In this document: piece after piece, positions 29,091 through 39,674 of the stretch
How positions within the stretch are numbered: position 1 is the stretch's first letter
How the letters are laid out: each line of letters opens with the position of its first letter
Source: Circinella minor
Taxonomy: Eukaryota; Mucoromycota; Mucoromycetes; Mucorales; Lichtheimiaceae
Length of the DNA stretch: 64,000 bases
Direction of reading: 5' to 3'
Assembly: GCA_016758965.1 (NCBI GenBank)
Contig: JAEPRB010000005.1
Span: forward strand, 395,675 to 459,674
Program-made: the position numbers and the translations under genes
The notes under the pieces: model-generated
Database searches by the model: none
What the model was told of the DNA's origin: nothing
What the model saw: the letters and a program-made list of their open reading frames with translations, nothing else

Positions 29091-31274
29091 TTTTATTTGG
29101 TTTTGCCATCTATGACCTATCCACGGAATGATGGGGCAACAATTATAAACTTTAATTGGGTCCCATCCATGGTAAGTGGTTTTATTGCATTTCTTGCCAC
29201 AAAACAATTTTCCTTCTTAGACCTATGATCGATAAACCATTTATTATTAATCATTATCACAGGACTAAAATCCAATCAAGAAAGAAAAAGAGAACTACAT
29301 ATTTTGATGACAGATTTTGGTTACCTGGTCGGAATGAAAACAAGATAGGGGAGTTATTTTAAGCAATTCTTCTTGCTGCGCATCAAAGGCGCTTACTATT
29401 TGGCGCATCGTCTGTGCTGGAATAAGATACCTAAAAGTTACAAATAGGGAAACTGAACAACCCAGCCATGATACAACAACAATACAAATTTATATCTCAT
29501 GACCCTGTTGATCCGATTTTACTTTTTTATTCTTGTTCTATAAAATACAATAGTGCGGGGTATGCTGAAGATACGTAATTACTTAGAAGTATTCTATAGT
29601 GAAATATTAGAGAGCAATAAATAAATAAAGAGTACGTACGTAGACAATATAATTTGAACACACCCATTGCTGAAATTATGTGGAAAATTCTTTATATCTT
29701 TTCAAGGTAGGGTATACATATTTTATGATTTTAGTTTATTTTTATCTGTGCCAACTAACAAAAGCTATGTGCTTTGGTATTAACACCTATCATTGGGGAC
29801 TTAAATCCGTTGTCTCGGCGAACATTGTTCTTGACAGGTAACTAAATGTGTAACTTTTCATTATATAGCTCACCATTACAATTGCCACGCATACTGGTGT
29901 CACTCGTTTGACGTTCAAAACTATGTTTTTACAATGATCTGATATTAAGCCATTATTTAAGAGAAAGAATGCTCTTCCAAATACTGTTAAGTAGTTTAGA
30001 ATATCTGAACTGTTAAATCAGCTTTGCATCTCTGTTTGTTTTAGAATCTGAGAGAAAATACTCACCTATACACGAAAATGATCCGTAAAAGCGCGATCCC
30101 ATATTTTGATCACGAACACTGGGACATGGCGTAAGATCAGAAACACAAAATAAAATTCCTTCTTTGGGTTTATTTGGTTACTTATTGTAAGAATTTTCAC
30201 TATTCTTTTCTTGCGTCAGAAAATTATATATTATTAATCATAATTAAAGGCGCTTCTAAAAACAAACAACCATGACGCGTAAGTAAACGATTTTGGATTA
30301 AGCTGTTTGTTTGTATATAAAAATATATGTACTTGCTTATTTTGACCTACATATACCGATTTCAGCCACAGCCTGCCGACCTGGAGTACTGATGATCAAA
30401 GAAAGTGTTTGAGAGATTCAATTAGCAGGACAACTAGAAACTCCTCAGAATATATGTACACAAACTACATATATACTTGATATATCACATAAATTAGATC
30501 GAATTATATATACACTTCGATATAATCTAGTGCTGGAAAAATAAGACAGTGCAGGAAAACTTTTTTGTTCGCGTTAGATATATACTCTTACACTTCAAAC
30601 AAGAAACAAGTTGTAGAAAAGTTCACAATAATACTGGCATTAAAGTATTCTTTAAGAAATAAAGTTGAATCAAAATCACAGTTTATCGGTATGAATAGCA
30701 TTATTAACAAGAACCAACAAATTCATTGAAATACCAAATAAGCTTTCAAGGTAGGCTATTATCTCATTTTTTTTTTTTATCTAACTTGGTAAATTTGCTT
30801 CCATCACGCGAAAACAATAAGAGTAGAATAGCTGCAATATAATATTTGATACAATTACCAAAAACTGATCAGTTTTTCAGTAGCATAAAAATATGGTTTT
30901 GATTGATATTCGTGTGTTGCTCCTACTTTAAATTAACTAATTCAAGAAAATTACATAATTTCATACTGGTAGCTTCTAGTAGCTCATATATATTTAGTAC
31001 AAGCATGTAATCGACGTAAAAAAAATCTTCTTTCTTTTTGGACAAACACTGTAAATCCAATATTTAGAGAAGACGAAGCAATTTGATTTTTTATTAATAC
31101 GTAACATCATTGTAGGAAAGATAATCATTGTTATACTTTTGAAACATTTTACTACGTAGCATATTATATATAAATGAGCATATATATATATATAATAAAT
31201 CAACTTTAATATCAATTTTGCTTTTGTTACAGTTAAGTTATTTCAGCAATATATATATATATGTATGTATGTAT
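29091..31274. other. Gene-free spacer
   Basis: About 2.2 kb between the two related small genes. AT-rich, with TA-repeat stretches near 31175 and 31250. Short open frames look random. Nothing recognised. Confidence 0.4.
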
Positions 31275-31562
31275 TTAACGAATTGAAAGATAGTCAGCCT
31301 TAACGTTGTAGGGAGTAGCATCAACGGGACGACGAGGAATCAAACCCCGGAAAAACCTCTTTGCATTCTTTATTAAACGGCTTGAGTATGATAACATGAC
31401 TTTTTGTTCTTCAGTAGTATCACTAACAATGCTAATGGATTTACTTGCACCAGGAGGAGTATAGCAAAAAGTGGTTCGATTAGACGCCTTCAAAGAAGAA
31501 CCATCCTTGAATCGGTTTGCATCAATGGCTTGATGAAAGTTTTGTTGTGTATGAACAGACAT
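31275..31562 (-). CDS. Small hypothetical protein, C-terminal RPV...KADYL motif
   Basis: Single exon, 95 residues, family not recognised. Begins MSVHTQQNFHQAIDANRFKD, has a Ser/Thr-rich centre and a basic helix (SRLIKNAKRFFRGLIPR), and ends RPVDATPYNVKADYLSIR. No signal peptide or membrane segment. The tail resembles that of the protein at 28697-29017, and a TATATAA-type element lies about 95 bases upstream. The basic helix could bind nucleic acid or a membrane surface; this is speculation. Confidence 0.55.
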   Translation of the reverse strand: MSVHTQQNFHQAIDANRFKDGSSLKASNRTTFCYTPPGASKSISIVSDTTEEQKVMLSYSSRLIKNAKRFFRGLIPRRPVDATPYNVKADYLSIR

Positions 31563-31656
31563 TAATTGTCGTTTTCAATGTAAAAAGAAAAAGTCTTCAA
31601 ATTTTGATGTCTGGTGACTTTTTGATCCGAGATGTATTCGATAAAATTTGGTAAAA

Positions 31657-31664
31657 TTATATAA
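31657..31664 (-). promoter_or_regulatory. TATA box candidate for the 31.3 kb small gene
   Basis: Minus-strand TTATATAA about 95 bases upstream of the ATG at 31562. Confidence 0.35.
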
Positions 31665-32418
31665 AACGTGGTGGCTATATGACAAACACTATTTTAAGTG
31701 TGACTCATTATTAAGCTGTAAAATTGGTTTTTAATCCGCGGCTTTTGATTTTTACCACTCTGGATTCATGCGATTGCGGAACATCATCCATGCGCAAAAA
31801 AGAGTCAGTGAAAACATAGTTACACGAGATTTATTTTGATCTACTTAATCACCTGAAAGCTACTGCGGCGGTGCACTGCTGAATAAGCATTCGCTCTATG
31901 GTAATGGAATCACGTAGAACTATTAAAGCTACGGATGGTTTACAGCAATTAAGGGATCGACCTTTGGATCCATACATTTTTGTTAATATGGTCCAGAACC
32001 GATATTGATAGCATATGTTATAGCGTAGACAATAAATTCAAAACCAGGTAATAAAACTAAGAATTGATTCAAGACTGGTCATATAGCACATCATACTGCT
32101 AGTACGTCTCAATGATTTGATGGAAGAGCAAAAACTTAACCAAAGAGTTATTATAGTTGACTAATAGTGATCAAGAGTTCTGTCAAATTAGAAACATTTT
32201 TTTAATTGTATGCTACTACTACTATTGAGTTTAGTTAGACAGATAGATAAATAACAAGAGCTGCTTTTGGATTACATAGTCATCCAATTACTATATTGAC
32301 GTCTTTCACGCACAGTATCATATTCAGACTAATTCCATATTTACATTACGTACCATTCAAGCATGAAAAACATATTGAAAACATCAGTACAGTCCTAAAG
32401 TAGCAAAGAGGGGCTGAA
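31665..32418. other. Spacer
   Basis: About 750 bases between divergent small genes; no coding or RNA gene signal seen. Confidence 0.35.
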
Positions 32419-32902
32419 ATGTCACAACTAGAAAATAATACACCAGTCATAGGTACCAAAACCGAGGCTGCCTTTGATGAAATACTGATATGGAAAACCA
32501 ACTGCCCTTACAAAACTATATATTCAAATTGTTGTTTGGCCGAAGATATTGATTTTAAAATGACTCAATTGATAAGCAGCCCTACAGAAATCATGTTGCT
32601 TGAAAATGACTCGGTGTTCATTACCAATATGCTGAATTTACTCCACCAATTTTCCTTTTCCTATACGATAATATCTCGAGAATTACTAAAGCTCGTATCA
32701 GTACATTTTGGTAAGAGTATACTTTCTAGTTGAAAACAAAATATCCAATTTTCATAAAAGTAAACCATCACTGCTAGCATATGAAGTAACCGATAAAATT
32801 CATTCCCTACGACAATGTGTACACTTCCATAATAGTAGATGCATAATGCCAGTAGGCCTTTCACACTCCCCATCCCTTGTTATACACTATTATGAATATT
32901 GA
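32419..32902 (+). CDS. Two-exon hypothetical protein
   Basis: Family not recognised. Exon 1 (32419-32710) ends at a GTAAGA donor and joins in phase to exon 2 (32778-32902) after a 67-base intron ending in CTAG, giving 138 residues. The protein has a cysteine pair (KTNCPYKTIYSNCC), a leucine-rich helix (FITNMLNLLHQFSF) and a C-terminal part with LRQCVHFHNSRC. A His/Cys-rich end could bind metal, but no known finger pattern fits. The stop is about 70 bases from the RMI1 stop on the other strand. Alternatively it is a fragment of a decayed gene. Confidence 0.4.
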
Positions 32903-32974
32903 TATAATCAATGTACACTTGTATCGCAAATGCATATAGAAAAAAAAGGGATTATTTTCTCATTGTTTCTTTTA

Positions 32975-34953
32975 TTAACGTTCAGCAGTGTCACGCACTT
33001 CATAACTGGTAGGTTTAACAATTATTCGCTCCAACGATTTATCTACTTCTGTAACGGTCAAATCAATAGTAATTGTGCATGGTATATTCCGATAAGTTTT
33101 CCCCCACGGTTTTATAATCTGAAAAATAGAAAAAACAAATGTTAGTTATCAATAGTAAATAATTGAATAAAAACATGAGCAAAAAAAAAAGACTACTTTG
33201 TTACCCTCTTTTGACAATATTCTACCCCGCGCTCTTTCTGGAGATCCAAATATTGTTTTGATGTCATACCCAATTCCTTTTCGATATAACTATTAGGAAG
33301 CATGACGTACAATCGATCATCTTTATCATCTGAATCAAGATCCACGACTTCTGGCTCTATTAATCCAATAATATGATACGTGGATGGTTTTATACCCATT
33401 CGCACCACATTTTTGCATTTCCCGCGTATTGTCACTTGTTCTGGTAGTGATATACTTGGTTGTTTATCAGATTCCATGTCTCTCAAGTATCTTGCAACTT
33501 GAGCAACAGTTGGCTCTAATATCTCTTGTTGTTGCTGTGGTAGCGGCGGTGATGGCTCCAACATATGGTCTGAACCAAGACTTAACTGAGATGCTTGTCT
33601 CGTAAGTGGTGATGTGCCCTCATAATCCATAAATCCAGTTACACGATCATCTACTAATGTAGTACCTTCGTCAAGATCTATTGACATGGTGTCTGTGTCA
33701 TCTTCTGTAAACCTTTGAGTCAATGGACCTTCATAACTCGTTTCTCGTACATGTTGACGTTGTTGATCAGGTGGTGAGGGTGATGATGATAAAGGCTGTT
33801 GCTGCTGACGATGTGGTTGTACAGAGTTCGAATGTAACTGTACTACAGCATCCACTGCTTGCATATCGAAATCGTCATCAAACATATCATCATCTTCGTC
33901 GAAACCAACACTATCATTATTATGACTTGTTGTTACCTGTGGCTGTGATATTCGTGATCTTTCTGAAATCGACGGTGCTTGCGGTATTGATGGTGCTGGT
34001 CTGCTGTTACTAAACAAAATCATTTTAGAATATATTAAAATTATTCACTTTTAATTTCTTTTTTTCTTTTCGATATATCATAAGCAGAACAACATTACCT
34101 GGATAAAGATGATTGTATTGGTCGATCTGCAGTTTCTGTTTCGGATGCTGTTGAAGAAGATAATCTAAATAGTAGTTTTTCAATATAAGCAAAAAAAAAA
34201 TGCAGGATGAAATTTCCATATAAATACTGCATGAATCAAAAATATTTTAATACCCAAGCTTAGCTTTAAATCGTCGTTCCAATTCTTCTAGCATGTTACC
34301 CCCAAATAATGATTCTACTTGTCCTCCTAGAACCTTCACATTCGCTGGTTTCAAAAATAGCAGGCCACTCCGTACTTCACAAGGCTTAATGAACAACTGG
34401 ATAAAAAAAATTAAGAGAACGTTTTAAAAACAATATCATTTTTTTTGTTTGTTCGAATTCTTTCAGGTAGTTTTACCTTGCATCCAAACGGTGTTGTGAG
34501 CTTGAGTTGGGGAAGTCTTTCATATTCCAAAGCAACAATTTCTTTATAGCCATCCGTCAACGTCCACCTCAGTGTACCACGAGGAAACTGTATATCACTC
34601 TCTGTAGCGCGTCGCACATATACTTGTCGTACTGGTGCTACTGTGGCAAGATTATTCAATAAAGAATGTGTTGAATTACTGATATCTTGGACATCAACAA
34701 TTTGAAGTACAATGCCTTGTCCTGGAGGAAATGAGTCAAGTGGTGCACTACCGTAATTACTTGGAATGGTTGGTATCGAAGTATCTTTGAGATCTTTACT
34801 GAGGAAATGTTGTAAAATAGAATTGTGCATTGTTTCTGTAGTGTCAGATGCTCGTGGTGGTCGATCACGTAACCATTGTTCAATGTAATCTTGTTTAGCT
34901 TGAATTCCGTTCTGTGTTTTAAGACGATGTTGCAGTGTAAAAGCGTGGCTCAT
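32975..34953 (-). CDS. RMI1: RMI1-like subunit of the Sgs1-Top3-Rmi1 complex
   Basis: RecQ-mediated genome instability protein 1, an OB-fold subunit that stimulates topoisomerase III in double-Holliday-junction dissolution. Five exons (34953-34477, 34396-34254, 34164-34099, 34009-33205, 33118-32975) join in phase to 544 residues. The N-terminal 210 residues carry the conserved region: QDYIEQWLRDRPP, the OB core LQIVDVQDISNS, RGTLRWTLTDGYKEIVALEY, then LTTPFGCK, FIKPCEVRSGLLFLKPANV and VKVLGGQVESLF. A linker at about 230-390 is acidic, Ser/Gln-rich and probably disordered. The C-terminal 150 residues (QVTIRGKCKNVVRMGIKPS, then IDLTVTEVDKSLERI) look like a second small folded domain, as in some RMI1 proteins. 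No breaks. Confidence 0.85.
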
Positions 34954-35430
34954 TTTGCGACGCGTTTGGCCTCGAGTAATAAATAGGAGCTGCTTTTTTT
35001 AACCGACGCGACGTGTTACTCTTTATCAAGTGAAAATTATTTTTTTTTGAGACAAGTATCCGTTAGTCATATATAACAGCTTTACAAAAACATCGTGGCT
35101 CAAACTTAATGATATATAAGTATCTATTCTACCATAAAATCTTCTTATAATATTTAATAATTATGGACGACAGCAGCGCATGAGGCTTTCAACAAAACAA
35201 AATGTCTTTTATGTATGGTACTATCCATACTGTTACTAGAGAGTTTTGGGACAACTATTTTGTGAAAATACGAAACTAACCCAAATATAGATGCAAATGT
35301 AAAATGATTCTGCTGATAAGCTTTTTGGTAACACAACAATGCTATGAATACTAAAATTTTACACCTTATAATTGGAACGGTGAAAATTTTTAGCGTTATT
35401 CATACACCCCTTTGGAATCGTGACCGAAAA
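34954..35430. other. Spacer upstream of RMI1
   Basis: About 480 bases between the RMI1 start and the left terminal repeat of the transposon. Includes an inverted CGACGCG near 34967 and 35006. No gene seen. Confidence 0.4.
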
Positions 35431-35469
35431 CTTGAATTGTGCGCCTCTAAACCTCAATCCCCATTGGCT
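35431..35469 (+). repeat. Left terminal inverted repeat of the Mutator-like element
   Basis: Begins CTTGAATTGTGCGCC and ends ATTGGCT; matches the reverse complement of 38492-38530 with several mismatches. Similarity stops abruptly on both sides. Confidence 0.6.
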
Positions 35470-35674
35470 GCTACTTATTTCTGCTGCTTTCTTGCTCAGC
35501 AACCAATTAAACACATTCAAATCCATTAAGCCTGATGATGTAATTTTTTTTTTCGCGTTTGTTTTTTTTTCTCTCTCCCACTTCTCTCACAAAACATCAC
35601 AAAAAAAAAACTAAAGACGATGCATCTACCATCCTGACATATTAATATTTATATTCATGTAAAAAAAATTTTTT

Positions 35675-35845
35675 TTAATAACAAGGCTGGTGATTTGAAG
35701 GACCATTTCTGCTATTCCAGCTTTTTAACTCGTTTGTTTCATTTTGAAACATTGTGGAAATTCTATTAAGGCTATGAACAGGTACACTTTTCATATCCTT
35801 TATTTTTTGGACTTGGATCTTTAGTTCCTCAAAGGAATCTATAAA

Positions 35846-35884
<39 letters not shown>

Positions 35885-38369
35885 AATCATTATTAAATTG
35901 TCACTGCTAACTCAACGTATCTTTTTTTTTGTATTTTATACTGTACCTCTCCATAGCTTCATTGAGAAGATTGAGAAGGGCTTGCATGCCACGCGCGAAG
36001 CCTCTTCTGTTTGGATGATCGGGAGTTGCTGCTGTACTTGTGATGATGATGATGATGATGGTGATGATGATAATGATAATAATGAGGAAGCTGTTGTCGG
36101 GCGGATCAAGCTTATGTTTAGAACACGATTAACCTGGATTATACAAACATTATTACTAGTTCAAGATTATATATATAATGTACATCTATTAATACCTACC
36201 AAATACATGTGCTTGCATGGTGAATCGTTTGCTTCGTTGTCGGGACACGTACAAGAAATAATGTAATCGTCATCAACATCGAACAACACATCGTATGTAA
36301 TACTTTCGTCCGTGAACGAAAGTACTTTGATTATGTTGCCGTGTTGACTAACGATCCTGGCAGCTTCTTCTTCTTCTATAGTTGCAATAAGAATTTGAAT
36401 GATAATGATATATATTGGATAAACTGATGAAAACGTCTACTTATTATTCAGCTCATTCACACGGGCAAGCCTTGTTCTTTCTGCCTTGTTCATTCTACGA
36501 AGCCTGAACTTGGCTACCGTGCAAAGATGATCCTGCATCAAATCAGGGAGAACAAGACTCCAAAGAATGTACACAAGTACATCAACACGTTGCCTTCTCA
36601 GACTTGGCAAATATACCTCCTTTAATTGGCGGTGCCAAGTCTCTATGTAGTTGTTGGTATTTACATGATGATGGCGCTTTTTTACATGTGGTAAGCTATA
36701 AGAATCATTGGAAATGCTACATAAAAATGTGTATATTTTAAGAAAAAAAAACTTACATTACGCCATGCTTGGCTCCATTTTTCACGTTTCCGAAGAAACT
36801 CTCTTTCAAAATATTGATAGAGCTCGGAGCTCGGGGCCATCCCATTCTTCATCAACATCAATACACCAGGTCTCAAACTTTTCATGTTCAAGATCAAAAT
36901 CAACTGGTGTTTCAGCTCTCATCATATTCATCATTAGGGAGAGTGCTACTTCACGCATTTCTCTCTTTTCCTTCAGAGTTTTTGATGGCGTGGATGGTTT
37001 TGCCGTGAGTTTGGTAAGAATATTTTTCTTCCATGCACGAAGGACATGCCAATGACAGATAAGTATCTTCACATTGTCAGTATATGTGCCAGATGACACA
37101 TCATCATTTACAGTATTATATGCCTTATTAATAGCAGCTATCTCTGTATCAGAATCGTCGATCATAACACGGGATGGTACATATCCATGTTCATCCTTAA
37201 GCCATTGAAGCCAATACAAGATTGGATATTGAGCTTGTGAATTTGTAATCATCCACGTCAATGGGTTTGCCCTTTCCAGTAATCCTGCATCTTGCTACAA
37301 GTGTGTAGAGATAACAGTCATGATTGGTACCATCCACACAAGTCTTATGGGTCGAATCAAGAGATACGAGATCTCCATTCTCTTTCAATAGCTATATAAT
37401 AAAGAATACATGATTGATCAGGTAAATGTATCATGTATTTTTATTTGTGTCGATTATCTTACCTTTAATTGCCATTGTGACATGAATGCAAAAAAGAACA
37501 TTCCCTCTTCATATCTATCAATATTTTTTGAAGCGAAATATCCTCTTTCGTGTTGGATTTTAGTGCCCCATTTCATAAGACTGTTTGCCATCGAAGGATG
37601 AAGTTGGGATTGGCGTCTAAGATGGATTTTCATCACATAATAAACATGGTGATAATCAATTCTCACTGATTGTGGTAATTGATCATAGTCTTCGCTATCC
37701 AAGATATATTTAAGAACATCTTTGTCAAGACGAAGCATATGTTTAATATTTCTCCAGGTAAGACTTTTCTCCACTTGAGCTTGGATGAATTCCATCACAA
37801 ACCGAGGGAGTGTACCGGAAGTTGTATCTATGTTGCTGCCAGGTTCATGACCAGTATGCTTACGCCGGTATTGTACCATGATCATGTTCTTGTCTACACT
37901 GTCGTTATTAACAAAGGCAGTGAATCCTGCCTGGCAATTGCAACAAAATGATTTTTCTCCTCGAGGGGGACCACTTCGTTGGCAGGCAAATCGCTAATAT
38001 ATATTTAATCAATCATGTAATGAAAAGAAAATAAATTAATAAATACTTATAAAAAAATAAATGAAAAATATCTGATTATGTATATAAAACAAATTATTAA
38101 AAATATTACTTCATTGAAAATAAATGATTCATTTCCTCTGCCACGTTTTTGACCAGGTGGAGGATGTGTATATATCCATGTTCAAGATATTCATTGTTCT
38201 TAAGTCTACGTCCACCATCACTTTTAGTTTTATTATAAAATCTACAGTTGTAGATTGCTTCTTGATCTTTGATCCAATCACGATATTCTAATCTTGGAAT
38301 AGTCAACGTTATAGGCGTACCATCATTTTCAGGTCGAGTGATAAATGTGGTAGTAAGATAGTTTTCCAT
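35675..38369 (-). pseudogene. Mutator-like transposase with SWIM zinc finger, frameshifted
   Basis: Probable exons: 38369-38110, 37993-37463, 37391-36757, 36695-36441, 36375-36200, 36133-35947, 35846-35675. The N-part has a Cys-rich segment (SFCCNCQAGF). The MULE-type core shows VSLDSTHKTCVDGTNH, MITNSQAQYP and VMIDDSDTEIAAINKAY. NTNNYIETWHRQLKE follows, then a SWIM finger (CTC, 8-residue gap, CKH) in exon 5 and a helical tail. The frame breaks at 38167-38176 (extra TA), 37263-37265 (extra C), 36820-36833 (seven-base tandem duplication) and 35992-35997 (extra CG). The exon 3/4 junction is also out of phase by one base. Between breaks the reading frames remain open with normal codon use, so decay is recent, or the gene is domesticated with unusual splicing, or the assembly is wrong. 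Confidence 0.75.
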
Positions 38370-38491
38370 ATTATTATAGATCAAAATAAAGACTTGATAA
38401 CAAAAACTTTAAAAAAAAATCAAAGTCAAAATCCCAAAGTCAAATGAGGAAATAGCAGTCAAAATGGTATTTATTGGTAGGCCAAATATCT

Positions 38492-38530
38492 GGCCAATAA
38501 AATTTGAGGTTTACGGGCACACAATTCAAG
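38492..38530 (-). repeat. Right terminal inverted repeat of the Mutator-like element
   Basis: On the minus strand starts CTTGAATTGTGTGCCCG and ends ATTGGCC. It overlaps a local palindrome (ATTGG..GGCC..GGCC.AAT) at 38473-38497. Confidence 0.6.
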
Positions 38531-38539
38531 GCTTGCGAA

Positions 38540-39674
38540 TATATTTATGTCGGTGATTCAACTTCAATAAAGTGATAAAATATATCTTCCATAGGACAAA
38601 TATGATGAAATCATGTTTTTTGATGAAGACTTTTTCATTTCTACCTTAAACTTAAATTACCAGAATTTTATTTTTTATTTTTTTATCAACACATAACATA
38701 CCTTAATGTAATATAACCAAGTGAAAGCGATTTAGTATAGCTCATATTGATCTATAGGTAAGAATTTTCACACAATCAGCATCTTTTATACAAACGAACC
38801 TAGTAGCATGTATTTTTACTATTTGGATATTGCGCTACGTTACGTATATAATGACAGCGTAAAAAGATGTATATTTGGGAACTCAATTTACTTCAGATAA
38901 ATTTATTACGTATGCTAAGCTATAAAGTTCTAAAATAAACACATGCATACAAAAAATCGATAGGATTCAAGCGAGGTAATGTGTATTTGTTTTTTTAAGA
39001 AAACTATAAACATAAAAATCCGAGAAATATAAATCATTTACGCGCTATTAAAATGACGTTACCATGGCAACCCATGTTATTTTTTTTTTGACATTATATT
39101 TTACATAGGAGTTTATTTAAATTGATAGTTGATATTATTTAGTACGTATCTTTTTTAACAAGACTTGACAAGAGTAAGTACTGTTCTACACGGCCTGCTA
39201 CCGTAATATTTTCTCTTTGTTATTGATTGTCAATAGCTTATAATATATTTACATTAATTCTGTCATGATTTTATGAAATGGTTTAATATTTCCTATTTTA
39301 CTATTTTCGACAAAAAGGAATGAGCATCAGTATCAACATTTAATCAATAAATATGAATATGTCATCTGGATAGTTATTACTTAAAATATATACCGTATAT
39401 CTATAAGGATGTTCCACGGACTTTTCAGCAATGGTTATTGATGCTATGTATGACATTAGTATCACTTTTAGCTAATAGATATAAGCATACAATTGTTTTC
39501 AACAGCACTTATATAATCTTTTGTCTTGGTCATTGCAATATATGCCTGTAAAACCGGGAATTGTCGGACCTTTGACCCGGTTCCTTTTTTGATGCTGTCA
39601 ACTCTGATAAAGCTACAATAAACTGCGCTCTTGTTATTTTCTTTAAAAAAAGAAAAAAGGTCTAATATATATCA
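38540..39674. other. Spacer upstream of aspartyl-tRNA synthetase
   Basis: About 1.1 kb of AT-rich DNA between the transposon and the synthetase start. No coding signal. Confidence 0.4.

Larger units (their letters stand above)
35431..38530 (-). mobile_element. Decayed Mutator-like DNA transposon
   Basis: Bounded by imperfect inverted repeats of about 39 bases at 35431-35469 and 38492-38530, which surround the transposase-derived gene at 35675-38369. The arms share CTTGAATTGTG, GCC and TAAACCTCAA with about 80 percent identity. No target-site duplication is evident in the flanks. The transposase is disrupted in several places, so the element is not autonomous now. Element limits are inferred from the repeats. 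Confidence 0.65.

Noticed and set aside
35851..35880. TA dinucleotide run as a structural element
   Set aside because: It is the polypyrimidine/branch part of a transposase intron and a simple microsatellite; similar runs occur at 52517, 57370 and 58028.
36682..37055. Plus-strand frames over the transposase region
   Set aside because: Antisense shadows of the minus-strand transposase exon.
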